Shown here in pieces: positions 1 through 10,054 of a stretch of DNA of 64,000 nt. The stretch lies in the NCBI RefSeq assembly GCF_003947435.1, contig NZ_RCOS01000146.1, forward strand, positions 1 through 64,000. The letters are read 5' to 3'. Under the pieces are notes generated by a model. It saw only the letters and a list, made by a program, of their open reading frames with translations, was not told the DNA's origin and ran no database searches. The position numbers and the translations under genes are program-made. Each line of letters starts with the position of its first letter. Position 1 is the first letter of the stretch. Source of the DNA: Candidatus Methanodesulfokora washburnensis (GTDB lineage: Archaea > Korarchaeota > Korarchaeia > Korarchaeales > Korarchaeaceae).

Positions 1-97
1 CTTTTCAGCCCGGAGCCTTATTCCAGCCTTTGGACATCCGAGCCACATCCGAGCGACACGCTCAACACAACTATCATGGGCTTGTATTTAAGCTTAT

Positions 98-139
98 CGG
101 CAATTCATCCCACGGTTAAAACCGTAGGCTTTCTTGCCG
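98..139 (+). mobile_element. IS200/IS605-type right-end hairpin (remnant or right terminus)
   Basis: CGGCAA-TTCATCCC-ACGGTTAAAACCGT-AGGCTTTC-TTGCCG: nested inverted repeats plus the 'AATTCATCCCA...GGGCTTTC' pattern typical of archaeal IS605/TnpB 3' ends. Confidence 0.55.
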
Positions 140-214
140 AGTTTCTGTAAGGTAATATCTTGGTATTACATCTGGCTCTCTTACTTTTTATTTATCATGA
201 AAAATTATTTGTCG

Positions 215-874
215 ATGACAATGAAGAGCGTTGAAGTCCGAAGAGGGGGAATCTCTAGTATAATAAGGAGGCTTTTCTCCATATTCTCCAAGAAGAAAAA
301 GGTTGTCCTTGGAATATATGGACCCGTTAATTCCGGAAAGACGACACTAGCCAATAAGATATCCAGAGATTTTGCTGGAGTAAGCGTTGGATCGGTTAGC
401 AGAATACCCCATGAGACTAGAAAGATACAATACGTGGAGAATGTCGAGATAAGAGTTCCTGGTGGAGGTAGGCTTCTCATGGACATAATAGATACCCCTG
501 GTATAGCCACAAAGGTCAGTTATAGGACATTTCTTAGATATGGAATGAAAAAGGAGGAAGCAATAGAGAGAGCTAGGGAAGCTGCCCTTGGTGTTATCGA
601 GGCTATAAAATCCCTAGATAGGGTAGACATAGCCCTCTTAGTGGTGGATTCTACAAAGGATCCAACTTCTCAGGTGAATTTTGTAATAGCAGGAAATCTG
701 AAGTTTAGAGGGATACCCTACATAGTTGTGGCAAATAAGATAGATCTTCCTTACTCTAGGCCTGAGTCGGTGATAAAATCATTTCCTGAGGAGATAGTGG
801 TCCCCATCTCTGCTCTTACAGGAGAGAACATAGAGTTACTTTATGAAAAGATATATGAGGTGGCCAAGAGATGA
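215..874 (+). CDS. Era-like GTP-binding protein (archaeal family)
   Basis: P-loop GPVNSGKTT, DTPG, NKID; start likely at internal ATG of ORF 134..874; followed by DUF2073 and Zn-ribbon partner genes. Confidence 0.85.
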   Translation: MTMKSVEVRRGGISSIIRRLFSIFSKKKKVVLGIYGPVNSGKTTLANKISRDFAGVSVGSVSRIPHETRKIQYVENVEIRVPGGGRLLMDIIDTPGIATKVSYRTFLRYGMKKEEAIERAREAALGVIEAIKSLDRVDIALLVVDSTKDPTSQVNFVIAGNLKFRGIPYIVVANKIDLPYSRPESVIKSFPEEIVVPISALTGENIELLYEKIYEVAKR

Positions 875-1137
875 GGCTTATCATTCTTGGAAAGTTGATA
901 GAGAAAGATCTCAATGAGGCTATTGAGATGGCTGATAAGAGGAATATAGTCATAATGGGCAGAGTAGAACCAGACCTCCATGCCAAGCTTATAGAGGTAG
1001 TAATGAGCAGAGTTGGACCTGATGGAACAGCTGATATAGAGATGGATTCCATAGGTCCTGATGGTCCTGTCGTCATGTGGAGAAGAGGTTCTATTAAAAT
1101 GAGAAAGACCTCTAGAAGGATGGAGTTAAGTTTGTGA
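871..1137 (+). CDS. DUF2073 (OapB/ArvB-like) family protein
   Basis: 88 aa, ATGA overlap with the GTPase gene; conserved archaeal GTPase/DUF2073/Zn-ribbon arrangement. Confidence 0.7.
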   Translation: MRLIILGKLIEKDLNEAIEMADKRNIVIMGRVEPDLHAKLIEVVMSRVGPDGTADIEMDSIGPDGPVVMWRRGSIKMRKTSRRMELSL

Positions 1138-1143
1138 AATAAG

Positions 1144-1506
1144 ATGGTGGTTATCTTGGTCTTCAAGGTTATGGTTAGGTGTCCTGAATGCCGCTTTTCC
1201 AAGATATTAATGGATCCATCGGAGATAATGGAGACCTGCCCCTCTTGTGGAAGTAATAAGCTGGAATACATTGCATTTTGGTCTGTAGAGAAAAAGAAAA
1301 GAGATAAAAAGAAATTTAAGATAAAAGAAACTGAAAAGACCAATAAGACTTTCATAGGACCCGCTATGAGATTACAAGAGGAGGGGACATGGGAGATCGA
1401 CCTTGATAAGGTCATGAAAGAAGATGTCAGCATAGCTGAGGAGGAGGATGGCGAATATTCCCTCTTCTTCAGAATAAATCCTGAGAAATTAAAAGGAGAA
1501 AAATAA
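1144..1506 (+). CDS. Zn-ribbon protein (OapC/ArvC-like, DUF2072)
   Basis: CPECRFSKILMDPSEIMETCPSCGS zinc ribbon; gene context. Confidence 0.65.
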   Translation: MVVILVFKVMVRCPECRFSKILMDPSEIMETCPSCGSNKLEYIAFWSVEKKKRDKKKFKIKETEKTNKTFIGPAMRLQEEGTWEIDLDKVMKEDVSIAEEEDGEYSLFFRINPEKLKGEK

Positions 1507-1508
1507 AT

Positions 1509-1838
1509 TCAACCTTTTATAAGAGAGGACACCCAAGCACCATCGCTGGATATGAAAGTAACCTCGCAACCCTTAATGGAGGAAAGGTTAATCTCTACCT
1601 TAATGCTTTCATCTGGTTTCAAGTATAAATTGGGCTCTATTACGCTCATCACTTCCCCATTGCATCTTATGATCAGCATTTTTATATCTACTACATTTGT
1701 TCCATTATTTTTTAATAAAATTTTGTTATCATATACCTCTTTTATGAAGAAATTGCTTTTCTGCTCTATATGGGAATATAGCAAAATGAAGACTAGGAGG
1801 GATAAAGCTAAAATTAGAGCCACGATTAGCACCTTCAA
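1509..1838 (-). CDS. hypothetical protein with single N-terminal TM segment
   Basis: hydrophobic N-terminus, extracellular beta-like domain; ATGA overlap with TrmB-like gene. Confidence 0.6.
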   Translation of the reverse strand: MKVLIVALILALSLLVFILLYSHIEQKSNFFIKEVYDNKILLKNNGTNVVDIKMLIIRCNGEVMSVIEPNLYLKPDESIKVEINLSSIKGCEVTFISSDGAWVSSLIKG

Positions 1839-2563
1839 GTCGATCCCCCGATTTTTGCAGAAATAGATTTCCTCAAGAAAGACTCAAATAAAGGATCAAA
1901 AAGCCTAGAAAGCTCATTCTTTACGTATATATAACTAGGCCTGCTTCCTTCTATCCCTAAAACAGCTTCTTTTCCATTGCATAATCCGAATATAAATTTA
2001 TTTCTAACCTTTCTAACCCTAAGATTTTCTTTCTCCTCAAGCTCCTCAGCTAACTTACTGTCCAGATCCACTAGAACTAGAGCACTGCTTCCTTTTTCTA
2101 TCCTCTCCACCATATTTTTGTATTGGAATGAGATAGATGTTGGAATTAATACTCTGAGGTCTGATTTCCTTGATAGTATCCATTCCAGCACAACAGGCAC
2201 GGATTTTCCGCCTATCTTCATTATATCCGGGAGATAGTCCCTCATCATATCTATTAATAGTGGATTATTAGATATTTCTGAGAAAATCGACCAAATTCTC
2301 ACGATATCATCCATTTTCTCCTGAATTTCCATCGAGATGATCTCGATTGGATACCTTGCTGCATACCTTACAGGCCTTCCTCCAACAGCTTTTACAAAGC
2401 CCCTGTCAACTAGACGCTTCGTCACTTTATATGTTGTTGTGACTGGAATACCTGATATCTTAACTATCTCTGCTATGCTTAACGGCTTCTCTGAGGAGAT
2501 TAAAGCCATAAATATCTTTTTCTCAGTTTTTTTAAGCTCTAATTTATCAAGAAAATCCTCCAT
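1835..2563 (-). CDS. TrmB-family transcriptional regulator
   Basis: N-terminal wHTH 'KKTEKKIFMALISSEKPLSIAEIVKISGIPVTTTYKVTKRLVDRGFV'. Confidence 0.8.
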   Translation of the reverse strand: MEDFLDKLELKKTEKKIFMALISSEKPLSIAEIVKISGIPVTTTYKVTKRLVDRGFVKAVGGRPVRYAARYPIEIISMEIQEKMDDIVRIWSIFSEISNNPLLIDMMRDYLPDIMKIGGKSVPVVLEWILSRKSDLRVLIPTSISFQYKNMVERIEKGSSALVLVDLDSKLAEELEEKENLRVRKVRNKFIFGLCNGKEAVLGIEGSRPSYIYVKNELSRLFDPLFESFLRKSISAKIGGST

Positions 2564-2566
2564 TGC

Positions 2567-2866
2567 CTATTCCCTTATTATATTGGCTACTATCCTGTTA
2601 TCCTTTATTTTAAGCACCCTTGCTCTCACTGTTTCACCGGGATCAGCAGCTCCATTCACTATAACTTTCATTCCCATATAATTTCCTACTCCCTCACCTC
2701 TTCTAGTTACTGAGGTCACTAGAACTTCTATTTCGTCTCCTGGCTGTACTATCTGTTTTTCCTCTTTATTAAAGGGAGTTCCATACACAAGGCCAGTAGC
2801 TTTCCTTCCAAGATTTCCTCTCCAACTGGAAAAGACGTCCTCATTCTTCGGATTCTTCCTAGGCAT
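2567..2866 (-). CDS. TRAM domain-containing protein
   Basis: VQPGDEIEVLVTSVTRRGEGVGNYMGMKVIVNGAADPGETVRARVLKI. Confidence 0.85.
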   Translation of the reverse strand: MPRKNPKNEDVFSSWRGNLGRKATGLVYGTPFNKEEKQIVQPGDEIEVLVTSVTRRGEGVGNYMGMKVIVNGAADPGETVRARVLKIKDNRIVANIIRE

Positions 2867-3022
2867 CTAAACTTTCTTAAAACCCAATCCTTATTAACTT
2901 TACTGTCTATTTAAATAAACTAATAGATATCTTTTATATTTGTTTAAGCCAGGAGGGGGATTAAAGTTTATGCTAGAATTTATTATTGATCAACTTTTTA
3001 TTTTGTTAAGTTCCGGCATCAT

Positions 3023-3559
3023 ATGATTTTCTCCGGAAGGGCTGGAATTTATGAGCTTTCATCCGATATAAAACTGAGAATAGAGAAAGCAGATGAACTC
3101 AGAAAAGCAAGAGGAAAATTATCTCAATCTATATTGGGGGAGATATCCTCTAAATTCATCATAACAGTAGGGGATAGAGTTCTGAAGTCTGCTATTTCAG
3201 CAGGTTTTATACCTAATGTATGCATATTTGATATGATGGAAGAGAGGAATTTCATAGGACCTCCTGAGAATATCTCAGGATTTCTGCTTCTAAGAACGAG
3301 AAATGAGAGAGGAACTATATCCAAGGATGCTTGGGCATCCGTTAGAGATGCGATAATAATAGCCTCTAGAGGCATAAGAACTGCTGTATTAGTGGAAGGA
3401 GAGGAGGATCTTCTCGGTTTCCCTGCTGTAATTATGGCCCCAGAAGGATCATATGTTCTTTATGGCCAGCCTAAGGAGGGAATAGTTCATGTCCTAGTGA
3501 CAGATGATGTGAAGGATGAAGCTATAAAGCTTCTTTATGAGCTCTTTGAAGTAGTTTAG
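3023..3559 (+). CDS. GTP-dependent dephospho-CoA kinase (DUF359)
   Basis: IITVGDRVLKSAISAGFIPNVCIFDMMEERN; VEGEEDLLGFPAVIMAPEGSYVLYGQPKEGIV. Confidence 0.85.
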   Translation: MIFSGRAGIYELSSDIKLRIEKADELRKARGKLSQSILGEISSKFIITVGDRVLKSAISAGFIPNVCIFDMMEERNFIGPPENISGFLLLRTRNERGTISKDAWASVRDAIIIASRGIRTAVLVEGEEDLLGFPAVIMAPEGSYVLYGQPKEGIVHVLVTDDVKDEAIKLLYELFEVV

Positions 3560-5301
3560 TTTCTGTGTAGAGAATGGTGTCTTATTATCACAAACGGATG
3601 TCTCTCAAAATATCTAACCTCGGATGCTGAGAGAATTGTTTTTCCGGTTGCCAAGACTTCATCCAGCTTGTTCACAACTATGACCTCACTATGGGGCCTT
3701 ATATTTGGATCCAACTCCTCGACAAAGTTGGAGAAAACAGTTGTTCCCCTCGCCACCTCATCTTCATGCTCCTTCTTTACCACAACTCTGCACATTGGCC
3801 AAGGAAGTACCTTAATAAGCAGCTTAGCTCCTTCTATAGAGGGAATAAAGAAGCCATCATGCGGCCTTATGAATCCAATCCTGATATCATCGCTATAGAC
3901 ATCTCTAGGCATTCCGGTTCTTCTAGATCTCCTCACTTTCAAGTTCCTGAATGCTCTTGTTGCTTCAACCCCAAACTGGTATGACAATATGCTTAGGATC
4001 ATCTCCTCATCCGATGGCTCGTCCTTCACATCCTCGTCCATTGACACTGTTTGACCGAACGGAAAGGTATACTTGAGCCCCAGAGGAACATCGCCGTATA
4101 TCGATGTCCTGAAGAATCTCTTTGCTTCAAGTTTTCTCACAATCCTTCTTGCACGAATAACTTCAGGTCTCATCAGAGTTTCAGGTCCGCTGTAGAATAT
4201 TGCACTTCTTTTTGTGACGGGCTCTCTTTCCTCAAGCTCATCTCTATATCTCCATAAGATGTGAATAAGTGCTTTTAGTAGTTTTGGATGTGCTCTAGTT
4301 CTCTCCTGAACTAAATTCCACAGCCATCCCTCTCTTATAGCTGTCCTTATCTTTTTCATCTCTTGAACGCTTACATATAGGTTGTGAATCGAGATTAACC
4401 TCTCTCTTTCCCTTCTCTCCATCTCCTTTATCTCCTTAGCGGAATACTTCGAGCATACAGGACAGCTACAGGGAAGCTCCTCCAGCTCTTCTAAAGGTAT
4501 TGTCCTCTCAGGAGTCATGTATCTTCCCTCGGCCGCATAGAGAGCATATGATGCGGAGTCAAAAGTATCTGCTCCCAGCGCAACGAAAAGAGAGAAGCTG
4601 GATGGAAGGCCTATGCCCCAGAAGTGAACCGGCTTATTTGGTTGAAGGAACATTCTCACTTTCATCAGCAAATCTGCCTGCATAGTGAAGTTATATTCTT
4701 CAAGCGCCACTTTTATCGATCCGACACCGTAGTAATCAAACCCAAGTTCAGAAATTCTTTTTGCAGATTCGCGTACTAAATCATCATAAGGGCCACCCTG
4801 CGGCGTGCCTAACCATAGAGTCCCCCTAAGTTCATTTGATAGAGATTTCCATTCCATAGCATGTTCTATTGTTATATTAACTCCTCTCTCAGCTTCCTCC
4901 CTGCTCATATCGGATGACATAGGCACATCCAGTATGGTTCCTATATCAGTTCCTATAGCATGCTGAAATCTCAGTATCTCTTTATTGCTTATCTCAACAT
5001 CACCATACCTGTAGAGCTGATAAGCACCTGAATCCGTCATTATTATGCCATCAAAGCCTATTGCTGAATGAATTCCGCGCCTTAGGGCATCCTCTCTTAA
5101 TTTCTCGTTTTTATAAATTATATATGAATTCGTTATTATTGCCTCAACCCCTATTCTCTTCATTTCTTCGGGAGTTACAACAGGCTTATTCGGGTTGAAC
5201 ACAGGAAAGAAATTGGGCAACAGGAGCTTCCCGCTCTTCGTGCTTAGCTCGGCAATTCTGGCTGAGGCATCCCTTCTCTTCACCTTTAGGTCGGGCATCA
5301 A
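3556..5301 (-). CDS. tgtA: tRNA-guanine(15) transglycosylase (archaeosine synthesis)
   Basis: TGT catalytic domain (TDSGAYQLYRYGDVEISNKEIL...) plus C-terminal PUA domain. Confidence 0.93.
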   Translation of the reverse strand: MMPDLKVKRRDASARIAELSTKSGKLLLPNFFPVFNPNKPVVTPEEMKRIGVEAIITNSYIIYKNEKLREDALRRGIHSAIGFDGIIMTDSGAYQLYRYGDVEISNKEILRFQHAIGTDIGTILDVPMSSDMSREEAERGVNITIEHAMEWKSLSNELRGTLWLGTPQGGPYDDLVRESAKRISELGFDYYGVGSIKVALEEYNFTMQADLLMKVRMFLQPNKPVHFWGIGLPSSFSLFVALGADTFDSASYALYAAEGRYMTPERTIPLEELEELPCSCPVCSKYSAKEIKEMERRERERLISIHNLYVSVQEMKKIRTAIREGWLWNLVQERTRAHPKLLKALIHILWRYRDELEEREPVTKRSAIFYSGPETLMRPEVIRARRIVRKLEAKRFFRTSIYGDVPLGLKYTFPFGQTVSMDEDVKDEPSDEEMILSILSYQFGVEATRAFRNLKVRRSRRTGMPRDVYSDDIRIGFIRPHDGFFIPSIEGAKLLIKVLPWPMCRVVVKKEHEDEVARGTTVFSNFVEELDPNIRPHSEVIVVNKLDEVLATGKTILSASEVRYFERHPFVIIRHHSLHRN

Positions 5302-5328
5302 CTTACCTCATTAATAAAAAATAGGGGG

Positions 5329-5574
5329 TCATGAGACTATTTCCTCTCCCATCGACTTTAGAAGAATTAGCCCCTTCTTCGTTATGAAAACTCTTTCTCC
5401 CCTGAACTTCTTTCTTCTCTTTATTAAGCCATCGCTTGAAAGCATCCCCAAAACCAGTTCTCTTGCCTCCCTGCTTGGAATAAGTTCAGATGCAACAACC
5501 CCGTCCTCTCCCGCTTTTTCCAGCCTTTTTAGAATCCTAAAGTGCGCACCTAACAGAGTTCTCAATACAGGCAC
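5329..5574 (-). CDS. small winged-helix protein
   Basis: 81 aa with wHTH-like pattern, directly upstream of tgtA on the same strand. Confidence 0.5.
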   Translation of the reverse strand: MPVLRTLLGAHFRILKRLEKAGEDGVVASELIPSREARELVLGMLSSDGLIKRRKKFRGERVFITKKGLILLKSMGEEIVS

Positions 5575-6001
5575 CCTTCCCCCCTCTCAGGTCTCCTCAG
5601 CTCCCCCCACAAGTTTATAGGAGCTCTTGGCTTAATAAAGATTAGCATTTGACAGTTTCCTTGTCTGCGATTGACGAATAAGTTCTCCTCAACATTTAAA
5701 ATAATTAGCAAGACCGTGCAGGAGCTTCTCTTGATATTGATAATAGTTTGAATGAGCTTTTTCTGCTAAGATAATAGATTTACAAGCCTTAATACTGGCT
5801 AAGAGTCCGTTTGGAAGTCGAAGCCCCATCTATTCAGCTTGAAATATTTCATGATTATGGTTTTAGTAGAATATCTTACTGAATATTCTAATTTTAGTTA
5901 ACATAGGAGATAAGCTCTACTTTTCGAATATACAAACTTATCTGGAAGTTTCTTCCGCAACAGATTTATAGAACCCGAGAAAGGTAGAAAAGGGGAGTTT
6001 C

Positions 6002-7147
6002 ATGGAGAGATGGGATGTAATAGTAGTCGGGAGTGGGCCAGCTGGTGCTGCTGCAGCGAAATCTTCTGCTGAAAAAGGTGCAAAAACTCTTCTTATAGAG
6101 GCAAAACCTGAGATAAAGGCATGGAAACCATGTGGAGAGGGAGTGAGCAAGGAGACTTTTAGGACAGCTGGAATAGAGCCTGAACCTGGCATAGTATCAA
6201 ATGAGTTGAATATGAGAGTTTATGCACCAAACGGAAAATATGTAGAGATAGGACAGACCGGGTATGCTATAAACAAGGATCTCTTTCTGCTTGAACTTGC
6301 AAGAAAGGCCGTTGAAGCAGGCTCAGATCTTATAGTAGGCGAGCCTGTGGAGTCAGTGTACTTCAAAGATGGAAAAATTTCCGGAGTTAAAACAGTTAGA
6401 TCGATATATGAGGCTAAGGTTGTCATAGGAGCGGATGGATACAACTCCGTTGTCGCCAAGTCCTGTGGAATCAACAACAAGACAGAGCTAATACCAACAT
6501 ACCAGTATAAGATGACTGGAGTGAAGATAGATTTCCATTCAGGACATATCTTCTTAGGAAACAACATTGCGCCCGGTGGATATGCATGGATATTCCCGAA
6601 ATCAGATAGGATATTCAATGTAGGCATAGGGGTTAGACCAGGGAGCCCGAAGCTTTATCTGGATAAGTTCATTAAAGATCATCCAGAGTACTTCAGCGGA
6701 GCTAAGATATTGGGGGCTGGAGGTGCAGCTGTTCCAATAGGTGGTTTAGCGAAGGAGATAATGGCAGATGGGGTTATTCTAGTCGGGGATGCAGCAGGTA
6801 CTGTTATACCGTTCACAGGAGCTGGCATACACTCATCAATATCTGCAGGAAAAGTGGCAGGAGAGATTGCTGCTGAGGCATCCCTAGCAGATCAAGTGAG
6901 CAAAGAGAGCTTCAAAGACTTCTTCTCAAAGTACGATCCATGGATAAGGAGGATAAATGATAGTTTAAGAGCGATGAGAGTTTTTGAGAAAGTCACAGAT
7001 GATGAGTTCAATCAGCTTGCAGACATACTCACAGCTGAGGACGTGCTAAACTTGGCCAATGGAATAAACATCAGGAAAACAGTGCAAAAGCTTTTGGGAC
7101 ACCCAATACTAGCAGTTAAGATAGCCCATAAACTTCTTACATCGTAG
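6002..7147 (+). CDS. geranylgeranyl reductase family FAD-dependent protein
   Basis: VVGSGPAGAAAA Rossmann motif; GDAAGTVIPFTGAGIHSSISAG. Confidence 0.9.
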   Translation: MERWDVIVVGSGPAGAAAAKSSAEKGAKTLLIEAKPEIKAWKPCGEGVSKETFRTAGIEPEPGIVSNELNMRVYAPNGKYVEIGQTGYAINKDLFLLELARKAVEAGSDLIVGEPVESVYFKDGKISGVKTVRSIYEAKVVIGADGYNSVVAKSCGINNKTELIPTYQYKMTGVKIDFHSGHIFLGNNIAPGGYAWIFPKSDRIFNVGIGVRPGSPKLYLDKFIKDHPEYFSGAKILGAGGAAVPIGGLAKEIMADGVILVGDAAGTVIPFTGAGIHSSISAGKVAGEIAAEASLADQVSKESFKDFFSKYDPWIRRINDSLRAMRVFEKVTDDEFNQLADILTAEDVLNLANGINIRKTVQKLLGHPILAVKIAHKLLTS

Positions 7148-7154
7148 TGGTATT

Positions 7155-7931
7155 ATGCCGATAGAAAGCGGGGATTACATTCTCCTCGTGGTTGAGGGAA
7201 GGAGAGAGAAGAGATTTCTGGTCAGGGTGAAACAGGGAGAGAGCTTTCATACACATAAGGGATATATAAATTTCGATGATATTATAGGAAAGGAGTTCGG
7301 TTCTGTCACCAAAACGAACACAGGGGCCAGAGTCCTGCTTCTTAGACCGACAACGTATGATGTGATGGAAAAGCTCTCCAGAGCAACTCAGATAATATAC
7401 CCCAAGGATGCCGGTTTTATGATAATAAAAGCTGGGATAATGCCTGGGGCCAAGGTACTGGAAGCAGGAACAGGATCGGGATCCATGACAATAGCTCTTT
7501 CAAGGGCTGTAGGTCCAGAGGGCAAAGTTTACAGTTATGAGAAAGATGAGAGATTCTATGAAGTGGCGAAGAGAAACATTGAGAGATTTTCTCTAGGGAA
7601 TGTGGAGCTTAGACTTAAGGATATAAAAGAGGGAGTTGATGAAAAGGATCTTGATGCTGCATTTCTGGATCTGCCGGAGCCATGGGATGTCACTGAAATT
7701 GTTAAAAAAGCGATAAAGCCGGGATCGCCAGTAATCGTATTTGTTCCCTCATTTGAGCAAGTGAAGAAAACAGTTGTTCAAATGAGAAAGACAGGTTTTG
7801 GACTTGTGGAGGTGAATGAGATCCTTATAAGGGGAATAGAATCAGATGAGGAAAGAACTAGACCTTCTACCAGAATGATAGGGCATACTGGCTTTATAAT
7901 ATCGGGAAGGAGACTTCTGGAACAGGAATGA
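7155..7931 (+). CDS. trmI: tRNA (adenine-58-N1)-methyltransferase
   Basis: MPGAKVLEAGTGSGSMTIALSRAVGPEGKVYSYE SAM motif. Confidence 0.9.
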   Translation: MPIESGDYILLVVEGRREKRFLVRVKQGESFHTHKGYINFDDIIGKEFGSVTKTNTGARVLLLRPTTYDVMEKLSRATQIIYPKDAGFMIIKAGIMPGAKVLEAGTGSGSMTIALSRAVGPEGKVYSYEKDERFYEVAKRNIERFSLGNVELRLKDIKEGVDEKDLDAAFLDLPEPWDVTEIVKKAIKPGSPVIVFVPSFEQVKKTVVQMRKTGFGLVEVNEILIRGIESDEERTRPSTRMIGHTGFIISGRRLLEQE

Positions 7932-8010
7932 AGTAGTTTTAGACAGAGTTAAGCTAATTAGCTATGATTATACTATTTTTGTTATCAAAGTCACTTAATT
8001 AAAACCCTAT

Positions 8011-8069
8011 TTCAGCAAGGATTAAATAATAAACCTTGCTGAATTGAGCATCCCTCGTCGAAGAGGGAT
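8011..8069 (+). promoter_or_regulatory. two consecutive hairpins in the leader of the APC transporter
   Basis: TTCAGCAAGG (8011-8020)/CCTTGCTGAA (8034-8043), 10 bp; ATCCCTC (8050-8056)/GAGGGAT (8063-8069), 7 bp. Confidence 0.5.
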
Positions 8070-8100
8070 TGTGAAATCGACGAATGCAGAGGTGATATGT

Positions 8101-9813
8101 GTGGGAACGGAGGAGGCGCCTACACTATTCGTTAGGAGGGCCTCTGGTCTTGTTAGGACCGTTGGACCTTTCACAGCATTCATGATAGTGTTCTCCCATG
8201 TGGTAGGAGGAGGAATACATAAAATGGCTGTAATTGGCATATATACTGCCCCTGGAGCTGATATTCCATTGGCATTTTTGATAACAGGCATCCTTCTAGC
8301 CCTACCCACTGCTTTAATCTACACATTGATGGGAGCAATGATGCCAAGGACTGGAGGAGATTACATATTCATCTCAAGAGGTCTGAATCCAGCTATGGGC
8401 TTTATTGCCTCCTGGGCTTTTTGGGTAAAAGAAGCAGTAAGTTATGGGCTCCTATCGTGGATGTCTGTTGACTTCTTTGCTGGTGCTATCACCGCTGCTG
8501 GAATAGCCCTTCATAATAACTCTCTCCTAGGAATGGCCAAGTGGATGGTAACGCTACAGGGTCACTTAGTTCTGGGATTTGCATTTGCTTTCATATTCGG
8601 GATTATAGCATACCTTGGCATGAGGGTTTACGGCTGGGTAATAAACATACTAGGCGTAATAGCTGTTATAGGATGCCTGACCAACTTGATAATCCTAGGA
8701 GCCTGGGGATTAGCTCCAATGGGAGCCGTTAAAGGATGGGACAGTCTCTATGGCCCCGGTGCCTATGAAAAGATAGTAAATAAGGCGTTTGAGATAGGAA
8801 TGGCAAAGGGAAAGCTTCCTTTGGCTCCATTTAGTATAGCAGATACAATGAGCACTACATCTGGGGCTGTATTCGCATATCTTGGGATAACAGCAGCAGT
8901 TTATGTTGGAGGAGAGCTAAAAACCCCAGTAAAATCTCTTTTCGTAGCCCAAACATTGGGAACTGTGATAATAATGCTTTATTATGTTGGGTTACCATTA
9001 ATTGCCTATTCAGCATATGTAGTTCCTCAGGAGGTGCTGGCAAAGATCCCAGGAGCCATGGATTACCTAGCTAAGAATAATATTCCTGCAAACAGGGTCT
9101 ACTTTACCGTCCTTTATAATTATCTAATGAGTACTCTTGGCGCCAAGGAGGTTGCAAAGCTTATAGGCGTTCCAGATGCCTCATATCTGCTTCCCCCGAG
9201 TGCAGTAACTTCCTTCACTATACCTCTCGTTCCTAGAGGACTGGAGTGGCTACAGGTGATTAACGGAACCTTTGTTGGGATAGTACTTCTGAAGGATCTC
9301 CCTGCTTTCTTCTTAGTGGCCACTAGAATAGTATTCGCGTGGGCATTTGACAGGTTCTTCCCAGAGATGTTCGCTGCTGTTGACTCTAGATTCCACTCCC
9401 CATACTGGGCGATCACCTTAACATTGATATTTGGACTTATATTCCTACTATTACCATACTTCGGAAGTGATTGGGCTGTGGCGGGAGTCTCATCCAACCT
9501 GGCTATGTTTACCGGAATGCTCGGTTGTCTTGCAGGAGCTGTTCTACCTTATACAAGGAGAGATCTATATGAAAAGTCTCCTATCACCTGGAGCATAGCA
9601 GGAGTACCTGTTCTCACCATAATAGGGATATGGGGATGGGCCGCCAACTTCCTCTTCTTCCTGATATCAGCCACGCAAGTCCAAGTTATTGGAATGCTCC
9701 TGATAAGCATATTCCTCGGAGTGGGCTCAGCTGTGTACGTAGCATTCCTAGCATATAACGAGAAGCGCGGTGTAGACATCAGGACGATCTACACAGAACT
9801 GCCTCCAGCCTGA
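8101..9813 (+). CDS. APC-superfamily amino acid permease
   Basis: polytopic APC protein; in-frame GTG at 8101 preceded by GAGGTGAT SD, more plausible than the TTG at 8044. Confidence 0.85.
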   Translation: MGTEEAPTLFVRRASGLVRTVGPFTAFMIVFSHVVGGGIHKMAVIGIYTAPGADIPLAFLITGILLALPTALIYTLMGAMMPRTGGDYIFISRGLNPAMGFIASWAFWVKEAVSYGLLSWMSVDFFAGAITAAGIALHNNSLLGMAKWMVTLQGHLVLGFAFAFIFGIIAYLGMRVYGWVINILGVIAVIGCLTNLIILGAWGLAPMGAVKGWDSLYGPGAYEKIVNKAFEIGMAKGKLPLAPFSIADTMSTTSGAVFAYLGITAAVYVGGELKTPVKSLFVAQTLGTVIIMLYYVGLPLIAYSAYVVPQEVLAKIPGAMDYLAKNNIPANRVYFTVLYNYLMSTLGAKEVAKLIGVPDASYLLPPSAVTSFTIPLVPRGLEWLQVINGTFVGIVLLKDLPAFFLVATRIVFAWAFDRFFPEMFAAVDSRFHSPYWAITLTLIFGLIFLLLPYFGSDWAVAGVSSNLAMFTGMLGCLAGAVLPYTRRDLYEKSPITWSIAGVPVLTIIGIWGWAANFLFFLISATQVQVIGMLLISIFLGVGSAVYVAFLAYNEKRGVDIRTIYTELPPA

Positions 9814-10054
9814 TTTCCTCCTCTTTTTTATATATTTTTTTTCAATTATTTGCCTCAACCCTGAAGTTCCTGATTATTTTTGCTACAGATAACCATGAAT
9901 ATCACATTAATTTTATAAAGATATTCTTAGCAACTAAAATGAGTTTATGCGCACATATAGAAAGCTTGTGGTTTTAAACAGAAGGAGTAAAGATAACGAG
10001 ATACCTCTAAAAGAGATATTATGGAGGAGTACTTGACTCTTAAGTTTTGGAAGA

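Noticed and set aside
816-1433. 205-aa minus-strand ORF
   Set aside because: Antisense to DUF2073 and Zn-ribbon genes; no family features, low-complexity hydrophobic translation
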